Positions 43,580-53,403 of a stretch of DNA of 58,757 nt are shown here, piece by piece. Numbering within the stretch: position 1 is the first letter of the stretch; each line of letters begins with the position of its first letter. The stretch is from NCBI GenBank assembly GCA_032718475.1, contig JAUCBJ010002573.1:1-58757 (forward strand), given 5' to 3'. Origin of the DNA: Nemertoderma westbladi (lineage: Eukaryota > Xenacoelomorpha > Nemertodermatida > Nemertodermatidae). The translations under genes and the position numbers were made by a program. The notes beneath the pieces were generated by a model. The model saw only the letters and a list, made by a program, of their open reading frames with translations, had not been told where the DNA came from and did not search any database.

Positions 43580-45840
43580 CCAGGCCTTCCAGAGACTGAT
43601 GGACACAGTATGCCAGGGACTCGACTTCATATTTGTTTACCTCGATGACATTCTCGTTGCAAGTCGGTCCAAGTCGGAGCACCGTGAACACCTCCATCAG
43701 CTCTTCATGCGCCTTCAACACCAAGGCCTTGTTATCAACCTGGCAAAATGTCAGTTTGGTCGTCAATCGACTTCCTTGGCCACCGTATTTCAACTCACGG
43801 TGCCGTTCCGCTCCCCGACAAGGTCGCCGCCATCCGGGAGTTTACACAGCCAACCACGGTGAAAGGCCTACAGGAGTTTGTGGGGATAGTAAACTTTTAC
43901 CATTGGTTCGTCCCCTCCGCTGCTGACGATGCTGCGATGCGACCCCTATATGCGGCCCTGGCGGGGAAACCCAAAACACTAAACTGGACTCCCAACATGG
44001 ATCACGCATTCCAGATCGCAAAGGATGCCCTCGCCAATGTGACGATGTTAACTCATCCCAACACCAACGCCCACACAGCACTCACAGTGGACGCATCAGG
44101 TACAGCAGTGGGTGCTGTTCTAGAACAACTCATCGGTAACTCATGGCGCCCCCTTGCGTTCTTTAGCCGCCAACTACGTCCCCCGGAAGTCAAATATAGT
44201 GCATTCGACTGGGAGCTGCTTGCGCTGTACCTAGCAGTCCGTCCACTTCCGGTACTTCCTGGAAGGTCGGCCCTTCACCGCGTACACTGACCACAAACCA
44301 CTAACTTTTGCGCTCGCAAAGATCAGTGACCCATGGTCCAATAGACAGCAGCATCGCGTCACCTCTCCTACATCTCGGAGTTTACCAGAGATATCCAACA
44401 CATCGCTGGTAAAGACAACTGTGTGGCAGATGCACTCTCCAGGACTAATACCAACACCATATGCAATTTGCTTCCTGGGCTCGACTACACGGCCATGGCG
44501 GACGCTCAACTTGTCGACACAGAGATGGCCATGTACCGCACGGCTGTTTCCGGCCTTCAGCTGGAGGACGTCTCACTTGGCCCATCAGGTGCCACACTAC
44601 TATGCGACACCTCCCTCGGCCACCCTCGCCCAGTCGTTCCCAAGGCCTGGCGACGACGTGTATTCAACACCATCCACAGTCTGTCACACCCTGGGGCTCG
44701 CGCCACCAAGACAATCATTGCTGATATGTTTGTCTGGCACGGCCTCCGCAAAGAAGTAGGAGACTGGGTTAAGACCTGCATCCCGTGCCAGACCTCCAAG
44801 GTGCAACGCAACATACGTGCACCCCTCGGCACCTTCGCAACCCCTCACCGCCGATTCGACCACATACATGTTGATCTCGTTGGTCCTCTACTACCATCAC
44901 ACGGTTTCACCCACCTGCTGACGATTGAGGACCGCTTCACTCGGTGGCCAGAGGCTGTACCCCTCAGCGAAACTTCCACAGAGAGCTGTGCGCGTGCACT
45001 CATTTCGACATGGATCGCCCAATTCGGTGTTCCAGTCGATCTCTCATCGGACCGTGGTTCACAATTCCCCTCCCACCTCTGGTCGGCTATCAACAAGCTG
45101 CTGGGCACCCAACTACACCGCACCACCGCGTATCACCCACAGGCGAATGGACTGGTAGAACGGTTTCACCATCATCTCAAGTCTGCCCTTCGAGCCTCTC
45201 TCGACAACCATGATTGGGTAGACGCATTACCATGGGTGCTTCTCGGAATCCAGACAGCACCCAAGGACGACTTAGGAACCTCCTCCGCCGAGCTCGTTTA
45301 TGGTGCTCCGCTCACTGTCCCGGGACAGTTCCACCACCGTCTATAGAAACCCAACACACCCCGTCAACAATACTTCCCCAACTTCGTCAAGTGGTTGGGC
45401 GTTTTGTTCCGGTTCCCACATCACGCCATGGTTTGACTTCGTCGTCAGTTCCCCCGGGCCTACAGAACGCCACCTACGTCTTCATCCGACGCGATGCCCA
45501 CCGGACACCGCTAGAACGGCCCTATGAGGGCCACTACAAGGTTCTCGAAACTGGAACAAAAACGTTCAAGATTGAGATGGGGGGTCGTACCGAAACAGTT
45601 TCGGTCGACCGACTAAAACCAGCACATCTTGACATAACTAAACCTGTCACCCTTGCCCATCCACGGCGCCGTGGTCGACCACCTAACCCTATTCCGGTTC
45701 TCATACAACCAGCGGCTCCGAATAAAATTGTCCCATCACAGAGCCCACCCTTAGCGCCCACACAAACTCGGTCAGGACGAACAATCCACCCGCCGGACTA
45801 TTTGTAAACTATTTCGAGTCCGGGGGGGGGGGGGTCATGT
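43580..45840 (+). pseudogene. Gypsy (CsRn1-like) element, 3' part: RT, RNase H, integrase
   Basis: Resumes RT at QAFQRLMDTVCQG with catalytic FVYLDDILVA. RNase H follows (LTVDASGTAVGAVLEQ; TDHKPLTFA). Integrase (44423-45346) has an HHCC domain (HSLSHPG, CIPCQ) and the catalytic triad D in HVDLVGP, D in SSDRGSQF and E in GLVERFHHH. The C-terminal tail (YEGHYKVLETG, SVDRLKPAHLD, RSGRTIHPPDYL) is typical of CsRn1-like elements. Frameshifts near 43755, 44240, 44375 and 45340 disable it. TAA is at 45805-45807. Confidence 0.92.
45822..45834 (+). other. Gypsy polypurine tract (G13) and probable start of truncated 3' LTR
   Basis: Thirteen G just after the pol stop, followed by TCATGTGGCGGAGTCAC. Sequence of the type TGTGGCGG...CAC commonly starts LTRs of this Gypsy lineage. 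Only about 50 bp of LTR-like sequence remain before a MITE begins. Confidence 0.6.
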
Positions 45841-45884
45841 GGCGGAGTCACAATACTGGACAATACTCTAAATAGGGGCCGTCC

Positions 45885-46245
45885 AAGTATGACGTCTGCA
45901 CTTTTCCCCAAAATGTTGACCTAAATCAGATGTCATCAGATAGGCATTGACCCCCCCCCCCCCCCCCCTCCCCTAAATCAGATTAAAAAAATTTTAGCGT
46001 CCTAATCACTAAAACATGGTGACTGGTAACTGAAACAGAAGGTCGTACTATGGGCCTTCGGGGGCTTCGAACAATTAAAATAGGCAAGCTGTTTACTCTT
46101 CTGCTATATCTCTTCTAGCACCTATAAATGAACATGCTGACGTCAGATTTTGGCTGACCCCCTCCCCTCCCCTCATCAGCACGTCATCAGATTTTCGCAA
46201 CCCCCCTCCCCCCCCTAAAGTGCTGACGTCATACTTGGTTACGTC
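45885..46245. mobile_element. MITE with CCAAGTATGACGTC ends
   Basis: Inverted termini: CCAAGTATGACGTCTGCACTTT (45893-45914) against AAAGTGCTGACGTCATACTTGG (46217-46238), one mismatch. The interior carries C-rich runs including C18 at 45951-45968 and further TGACGTCA-like sites near 46140 and 46180. There is no ORF. The TIR style resembles the GGGCCGTCC MITEs of animals; the superfamily is uncertain. Confidence 0.65.
45951..45968. repeat. C18 homopolymer
   Basis: Run of 18 C after GGCATTGA inside the MITE. Confidence 0.9.
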
Positions 46246-46247
46246 TT

Positions 46248-46320
46248 ACGTTTAAATTTCAAAATTCCAATGATAAGCTACGGGGATTTCCACTTAAAAA
46301 CTGCAGAATCCAGCCCCCAT
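46248..46320. repeat. 73-bp perfect direct repeat, left copy
   Basis: Identical to 49343-49415 over 73 bp (contains GATAAGCTACGGGGATTTCC). The two copies bracket 3.0 kb that includes repeat X copy 2 and the hAT element. Confidence 0.9.
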
Positions 46321-46479
46321 AGTACTCACCTCCCCATAAAGCTGAGATTAGGACTACAGCTGTTTGTACATAGTGAGATTGGTATGTTGCTTAGCAACAT
46401 AACAACAACACCAGGATTAATCAACTTATCTGACAGCGCTGACCGTATTAATATACCGGTAACAACTTACTGAGAATCA

Positions 46480-46810
46480 AATTAATATGTTTTAACGATA
46501 TTGTAAGTTGCTACACTGTATAATATAAAACTTATGTCCATTAACTTTGTACGAATTATCTGCATTGCTATTCCCATAACAGAAGTTTCCAATGCGATTT
46601 CGTCGTTAAGGCTGTGACGGTGACCCTCCTGTGTATCAAATATCAATACCGTTTTCATTTTCACCACAATCCCATGGCGCCAGTTTAGTTTTATACTGTA
46701 GCTTGGATCGTTCGTCAATAGTCTCTGCGTCTCTCCTTTGTATATTTATTGCTAAATTCATCAATTATTGTAGAACCAACCTGCAATAAATATAAAACGT
46801 TAGTTTGTTA
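46480..46810 (-). repeat. Exon-like repeat X, copy 2 (inverted)
   Basis: On the minus strand it matches 28641-28985, including the acceptor-like TTTATTGCAGG and the HRHSLNDEIALETSVMGIAMQ segment, here within a 78-codon frame. Copies differ by indels near the TGACGAACG motif. Confidence 0.55.
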
Positions 46811-46978
46811 TTTTCATAATTGCTCAGCAGTGGGGGCAAACATACAGTACATGAAACTTTTAAAAGCTCATATCTCAGCAATTCCTCGAAGAAGTTCAGA
46901 GTTTGTTACTGTACATATTGTAATTTATGGAAGTTGGGTGTAGTTGGGTGAAAGTTGGGTGTAGTTGGGTGTTTAAGC

Positions 46979-49168
46979 CAGGGCTGGCAAAGTAGGTTTT
47001 TGTAAACCTAGGTTTTTGTAGGTTTTTGTCAAAAACCTAAAATTTGAAAAAAGCCTAAAACTAGGTTTTTAGGTTTTTGATTTTTCATCTTTAATTTGCC
47101 TTTTAATTTCATTTGTACACTCAAAACAACTGAACAAGTCAACTTGCATTGTCAGCTGATGAGTTCGAGTTCCAGTCCAGTCCAGTTGTCTTGCTGTCTT
47201 GTCACTACTGACACAGTCAGGGAGAAGTTCAAATTTCAACTGAGTTAAAATTTAAAACTTTTTTTTTAAAATTCAACTTTTAAGTTGTAAATTCAACTCT
47301 AAAATTGCAGGAGGCGCAGAAGGGCCCCAAGACGTCACAGAAGGGGTGTTTTTATTGTTTTTATGGATGTAACTCGAAAAATTAACCCTCATTGTCATTA
47401 CCGATGGAATAAAAACTTTCGCAGTCGGGAATACTTTTTTTAAAAACATTTTAAGTGATTACATTTGCAAATTAGCTGAAATACTACGGGAATTTATTAG
47501 ATGTATGAAATGACCGCTGTTTGTCATAATTATTATGCAATGGAATACCAGTAATGGATTCCAATTCCTTATTTCAGTATCTCCAAAGCTACTCCAAAAG
47601 TTGAAATTTAAAAGAAAGTTGAATTTTAAACTCTACTCCAAAAGTTGAATTTTAATAAAAAGTTGAATTTTAAAAAATAAAGTTTAAATTTCAACTCAGT
47701 TGAAAATAGAACTTCTCCCCGACTGTGACAAGCTGACTGATGCAAGTTAGCTGATGCAAGTTAGCAGTCCGATGGTCCGGTACCGGCTGACCGGTAACTC
47801 AACTACCTGACTACAGACCTACATCCTGACGTATGTACGTTGCTGCTGATAACTGTCAGTTAGGTACAATGGCCAAATCTGGCAACCTCAAAAATTGCCA
47901 CATATGGCAATGTGTATTGCCAAATCTGGCAACTTTTGGTTTTTCTAATTTTCGCACGCCCAGAAGCAAAATCGCATTTTGGTAAATAGTTAAGTGAAAA
48001 GAGCGCGAAATTTTAATATAATTGACCGTATAAGAAAAAAAATCATCGTCTGAATTTCTCTTAGCAATAGGCCGAAATGTGCCTAAAATAATTATTGCCA
48101 TTTTTGGCAACCATTAGAATTAAAGAAAAATAATGGTTGCCATTTTTGGCAACAATTATTATTGTGCAGCGCAGCCCTGTCAGTAACCCTGTCATTGTAA
48201 ATTACTTCAAAATTGCTTACTGCTTGCTTACCCTTGTCGAGTTGTGATGATTTATAAACATTTTTAGTTGATGAAATGTCAGAATGTAGGCCTATTTGAT
48301 ATGTTGTTAATATGTTAATGGACAGATGGATGAGTCTGTATCAGATACCGTACTGGTAGACTAGACTGGTATAGGCCCTATGGTATAGGCATAAACAAAT
48401 CTAAAGAATCACATGCTGCAAAGGCTGAAATGGAAATAAACGTAATAATATTTGACAACGTCAGAACGTTAACATCACCAAAAGGCAGCAAGAAGGCAAG
48501 GGGGCATTAAAGGTCTCTGCAGCTCTGGCAGTCTGGCTTTGGTCAGCTGGTGGTCACATGCAGTCAGGTGGTTATCGGGTTATGGTTTGCGTTATGCTTT
48601 TATGGCAGTATGGGACTGTGGGATGGGGTGGCATTCTGCATTCGCTGAATCGCGTGCCTGCATTCTGCATGCATTGATTAAAGCTAATGATACTAATAGA
48701 CTACTGAACTACACTAATACTGTAATAGGCCTACTGTAATTTAGTGTAATAAATAGTTGCACCTACTGTCTGAATTTAAGACTGTACTGCTGTAAGCCTA
48801 CTTTCAGACTTTGTACAGGTTTATATAATTGTAACTAATATGACAATGAAACCTGACGGACTCATTCTCTCAAACAATTTTGTATCATAGTGTATCTATC
48901 TGTCTATAAAATATAATCTTGACCAGTTGACCAAATGTGGCCCCATATACTGATATAATTTATCTAATCATTTACCAACCACAAACCAGGTCAATCTAAT
49001 CAATCAATATACAAATACAGAAATACTACAAAAACCTAGCGAAATACTACAAAAACCTAGCGAAAACCTTCAAAAACCGGCAAAAACCTTCCAAAAACCT
49101 ACAAAAACCTTGCAAAAACCTAAAACCTAAAAATTTTTCTGAAAAACCTATGGTTTTTGCCAGCCCTG
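46979..49168. mobile_element. Non-autonomous hAT transposon
   Basis: 2190 bp with inverted ends CAGGGCTGGCAAA and (right end) TTTTTGCCAGCCCTG, flanked by a perfect 8-bp duplication GTTTAAGC (46971-46978, 49169-49176). Both the CAGGG-type end and the 8-bp duplication are hAT hallmarks. Subterminal regions are packed with AGGTTTTTG (left) and CAAAAACCT (right) repeats. There is no transposase ORF. The interior holds a nested MITE and a TTGGCAAC/GTTGCCAA-type cluster at 47870-48160. Confidence 0.92.
47214..47725. mobile_element. MITE nested in the hAT element
   Basis: 512 bp with ends CAGTCAGGGAGAAGTTC and (right, complement) CAGTCGGGGAGAAGTTC, then long inverted AGTTGAA/TTCAACT-rich arms. A 5-bp duplication TGACA flanks it (47209-47213, 47726-47730). 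No coding sequence. Confidence 0.75.
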
Positions 49169-49176
49169 GTTTAAGC

Positions 49177-49574
49177 TGACCGGTAAATATCATCTGGCTT
49201 GATTTTTGATTGAATTATATTATTTACAATAACTTCTTCATACAAGCTCTAAATTTATTGTACAAGCACGTCAATTTGTAGAATTTGAAGCCGGTTCTAA
49301 TGATACTAATATTTCCGTGCCCAAATTTTATTGAGAGTGCCCACGTTTAAATTTCAAAATTCCAATGATAAGCTACGGGGATTTCCACTTAAAAACTGCA
49401 GAATCCAGCCCCCATCTGGCTGTACAAAAGACATGAACTGGCCACTGGCTGACTGTACCTTACTGTACACCTAGCTCATTGTCATTTAGGCCTATATTAA
49501 ATCTTCATTCAGTTAATATCCATTGCTTCTCGAACCGGGAGGACCTGAACTCTTTAAGCGACAACAATCAGACA
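49177..49574. other. Region between the hAT element and gene copy 2
   Basis: About 400 bp with the right 73-bp direct repeat (49343-49415). Similarity to the upstream region of gene copy 1 begins near 49470 (ACCTAGCTCATT). A TTCATTCAG possible splice acceptor is at about 49505-49513. No other gene is seen. Confidence 0.6.
49343..49415. repeat. 73-bp perfect direct repeat, right copy
   Basis: Identical to 46248-46320; sequences differ immediately outside. Confidence 0.9.
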
Positions 49575-50580
49575 ATGGAACGGTTTACTTGTGAGTCGGG
49601 CAACGCACTGCTAATTACCAAATCTATGTTTGCGAACATCTGTTCGGAAAATGGTCCGTTTGTGCGGACGTTTCTCGAAGAATACCTGGACGCGAACTCG
49701 AGTTTTCTGGACTATTATGTCGTTAATAAATGTACGGCAGGTCATATTACCGAGTGGCTGCTGCGTTCACTCTCCTCTGGGTCTAACAACGCCGCCACCA
49801 CCTCGGGTTTGTCTCACAACACGACCCAATCACCGGCCACTGTCCCGACTGCCGGGTACCACGAGACCAGTATGCCGCAGTGTCCCTGTCCATTGACGAC
49901 TTCGACGTCGACACCTGCGTACCTCCACAATTTCAATCCTGCGACAGGAAAGCATCCGCAATCTCGATACTCGAATCAACCCACGCCACCTACCGAACCC
50001 TCCTCTATGCACCCTGTGGTGAGGTTACAACATCTCTACCAGACAGACCTCCCGGGAGAACAAAGACAAATGGATCCCAAACTGTGTCCGATAGACACCA
50101 AACCAAACCTCATTGAATCTGAATCGAGTAATAATACAGCCAGTTCAACTTTATTATCTTATAACAACATATCGTATACCGCTACCCCCGCAGTTACCAC
50201 AACCAACTCAAACCATTATTCTACCCAACCTCTATCAGCAGACCAGTCAGATGTTCCGGTAATCCTACGCATTAAGACGGAAGACGAACTGGAATATAAA
50301 CCCGACCTAAACGAGGTTGGTGATGGCTTGGGCGATTTAATCTCCCCTATAGATGTAGCATATGGAAACAGTACAGACACTAATGCTTCGACCACCCACT
50401 CAGCTCAGCAGAATCTCCTCCCGGACTCTAACTCCCTGTCTCCCAACACCGCTCATGGTCCCCTAACAGACACTAACTCTTCACCAACCCTCACTACTCA
50501 GTCTCGAGACGACTTCAACTTAAACCTTCCCAACACCTACAACCTCCTGTTGGCCTCTAAATCGACAGTTTCCAGTATCG
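49575..50580 (+). CDS. Zinc-finger gene copy 2, exon encoding the N-terminal half
   Basis: Paralogue of 23887-24898 with roughly 95% identity by eye. Starts at MERFTCESGNALLITK, keeps the PDE-like FLEEYLDANSSF...ITEWLLRSL motif and the LRIKTEDE SUMO-type site. It differs by several in-frame indels, for example an extra Cys-Pro near residue 112 and loss of Arg-Pro after ESS. All indels keep the frame, which argues that both copies were under coding constraint. The exon ends ATCG|GTGAGT, phase 1. Confidence 0.82.
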
Positions 50581-50931
50581 GTGAGTTACTATGATTTGTA
50601 TTGTAAACATCGTCTAGTCCGTATTGCCCCCAAACTGAACAGAGTAATTGTTTATTTATAGTGACAGTTATGATAGTTCTGAATTTAGTTTTTGTTTTTT
50701 AGGGTTTTTATCTGATTTAATTAAATTCAATCTAGCCTGAAGCCTTTCTCACCAAATAACAAATATAATATACGAAGCCTATTTCCCAAACTCGCCGAAT
50801 TGCAAACAATACTCCAGAATAGAGACATCCCATTTTTAGCTTTGTCAGAGAAATAGCTGGACTCTATTATCCAGAGGAAGAAATACAAATACGAGGGAAT
50901 TCATTCTGCGTCGCACAAGTTATTGCGATTA

Positions 50932-51288
50932 CTCTGGAGTCCCGAATAGACGGGGCGACACGGCTATTATTTTTTGAAAAAAAAATCCACCCATAATTCT
51001 CTTATTCCAGACACCCCGACTATTAAGTTTTTTTTTTAATTTAGTACATTTTTTATTATGTGTAAATAAACGTTTATTCTCATAATAATTGAGATTTGAA
51101 AGTGAAAGAAAACAAAACCGTGTACCGAGTATACCACCGGTAGCCGTAGATACTACTGTACCTGTACGCCTATACTGTATGTTAAGTAAGTAGGCCTAAA
51201 TTTTCCACCCACGACGTTTATTCCAGCCACCCCGAATATTGGCATAATGAAATTTTTCCACCCACCCCGTCTATTCGGGACTCCAGAG
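50932..51288. mobile_element. TA-MITE (Tc1/mariner-like) in intron of gene copy 2
   Basis: 357 bp with 24-bp perfect inverted ends starting CTCTGGAGTCCCGAATAGAC, flanked by TA on both sides. Subterminal CCACCCA-containing segments are also inverted. In gene copy 1 only the left part remains (about 25242-25400). Confidence 0.8.
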
Positions 51289-51537
51289 TATATATATATA
51301 TATACGTTTATTGACAGAATAATATAAATTGAATTCAAATTAGCAGAGCACAATAACAGAAAATTCAATAAAAGCACAATAACGGAACATCAATTTAAAT
51401 AAGTAATATAATACTCTGTCCAGATAAGCTAACTCATGGAACAAAATAGCAATATTACATATTAATAATTACCTACTTAAAAAGAGAGTCGGGAATTCTG
51501 GATGGACTATTTTCATCGATTATTCACTTAATAATAT

Positions 51538-52237
51538 TTATTTATTGAAAATTTCTTGTACCTCACAACAGAATGCACATAATTTAGGTAACTCCGGTAA
51601 ATTACAATGAAACAGGTTATCTATGGATGTATAATTACTAATACCAAATTTACAGCGCAGGTCTTTAGTGTAATCACAGTGTAATAGCACGTGTTCTTCG
51701 TCCTGTACTACACCCAGCTCACATGAACATACGCGGTCGCTAGGTGGCGTACCGTGACCGCCTTCCTTTTTCGCTACGTAGGTTGTGTGAGCATGTACGA
51801 AATCTCGTAAAAGCTATCCGCTGGTAATCGGGTATGCACAAAGTGCTATTTGAGTAAATTTCGTGCGCGCATAATTGAGGGTTTATATTTTCACGGTACA
51901 ATCTAAACTTTGTAGCCGTTGTCGGTTTATTAACTACTTTCCACCTTCGTGCCTTTAACGAGTAGGCCTCCACATAGCTATCGCAGGCAGTACTAAGTAA
52001 CTGGAACGTTTTTATGTTAGAATCCGACGTTAATTTAAATATTTGCTTGATGGGTAACGATTCATCTAATATTCTTGAATACTTCTTATAAATACGTAGC
52101 TGTGATTTCAAAATCAGAGTCTGTAGGGGTGGTAACCCGCTTTCTAACAGGCATATATCATTCGGGGTAGTTATTCGTACACCTAATAGAGATTTTATTG
52201 CTTTCATATACAAAGTGTCTATAATCTTAAACTTCAT
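51538..52237 (-). pseudogene. LINE C-terminal fragment in intron of gene copy 2
   Basis: Same fragment as 25535-26233. The frame is open from YMKAIKSLLGVRITT through KARRWKVVNKP to FRTCSHNLRSEKGRRSR, where a 1-nt change shifts it. In copy 1 the earlier region is the broken one. Confidence 0.8.
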
Positions 52238-52464
52238 ATCGATAGTACATATATCTATAGTAAAATCTTATTTATTAAATCTAAAGTATCAAACCTCACA
52301 CGTATTAATTTACAATGTCGAATCGAAAATCTTATTTATTTACATATATGAATTTAAAACTACAGTAATTAGCAAGTTCTATTGACTAATTATTGCATTA
52401 ATTACTTCAATTATTCTCGTTTCCAATATTCTCCATTTTTAATCTACTCCATTACATTATCTAG

Positions 52465-53126
52465 GCGACCAATCTCAACCATTCCCTGATGATTCAGACA
52501 TGCTCGCTTCCGACGATGACGTAACACCCGGAAGTATGAATAATTCCTTCGACCAACCTGGTCCCTCTGGTATTCAACCCCAGGATATTGTGAAAAGGAG
52601 CCGCTCCAATGAGAAGCCGTTCAGCTGTGATACTTGTGGTAAAGCGTTCGCAAGGAACAGCAACCTAATTATACACCAACGGATCCACACCGGCGATCGT
52701 CCTTACCAATGCGGCATCTGTAACAAACGATTCTCTCAACTAAGTTCCCTAAAGACACACAAACGTGCGCACAGTGGAGAGAAACCGTATAACTGCAACC
52801 TGTGTGAGAAACGTTTCTCTCAACTAGGCAACCTAACTGCGCACAAGCGGACGCATTCCGGAGAGCGTCCGTTCGTGTGCGACACGTGCGGGAAGGGATT
52901 TACGGAGAGCTGCAGTTTAACGTCCCACAAAAGAATTCACACGAAAGATCGACCGTACGTGTGCGACACGTGTGGGAAGGAATTTACGGAGAGCAGCAAT
53001 CTAACGCGCCACAAGAGATCACATACAGGTGAACGACCGTTTAGCTGCGATACATGCGGGAAATGTTTCTCCCACCGACATCAAGTAAAGCGCCACAAAT
53101 GTATCCGCAGTGGGGAGACTCGGTAA
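52465..53126 (+). CDS. Zinc-finger gene copy 2, exon encoding the C2H2 array
   Basis: Completes a 555-aa protein. From about residue 390 it has five canonical C2H2 fingers (CDTCGKAF, CGICNKRF, CNLCEKRF, CDTCGKGF, CDTCGKEF) and the same degenerate last finger (CDTCGKCF...HKCIRSG). Compared with copy 1 it has one additional finger, CDTCGKGFTESCSLTSH, with unusual linker TKDRP. That finger resembles the following one, consistent with unequal duplication. Substitutions also fall in DNA-contact helix positions of fingers 1-3. Probably a nuclear DNA-binding factor. Confidence 0.9.
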
Positions 53127-53270
53127 CTGTAATGTTTGTAAGAAACGTTTCTCAACTTCCATGTATATTGGTAGACACTATTTCTCCCTTGTTGCGGTTT
53201 AAACTAGTAAACTATATATGACGTTTGTTGTAGATTGAACTGCTATATGTCAGTCAGTACTACAACTATG

Positions 53271-53403
53271 CTTATTCCCCAGAAGTTAGTTATTTTCCCA
53301 GTTATTTAACCCGCGGGCAGGAAACAACCCGAGGGCGAAGCCCGAGGGTGTTCCTGCCCAAGGGTTAAATAACTGGGAAAATAACTAACTTCTGGGGAAT
53401 AAG
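53271..53403. repeat. 133-nt hairpin
   Basis: Perfect 42-bp arms (53271-53312 with 53362-53403) starting CTTATTCCCCAGAAGTTAG. The 49-nt centre is itself mostly self-complementary: GGGCAGGAA with TTCCTGCCC, and GGGC-GAA-GCCC at the tip. Confidence 0.92.

Larger units (their letters stand above)
50581..52464 (+). other. Intron of zinc-finger gene copy 2
   Basis: 1884 bp, from GTGAGT to acceptor ATTATCTAG, phase 1, joining a 1668-nt coding sequence in frame. It contains a complete TA-MITE and a minus-strand LINE fragment. Confidence 0.85.

Noticed and set aside
48539-48739. 66-codon ORF in the hAT element
   Set aside because: Short, without any hAT transposase motif.
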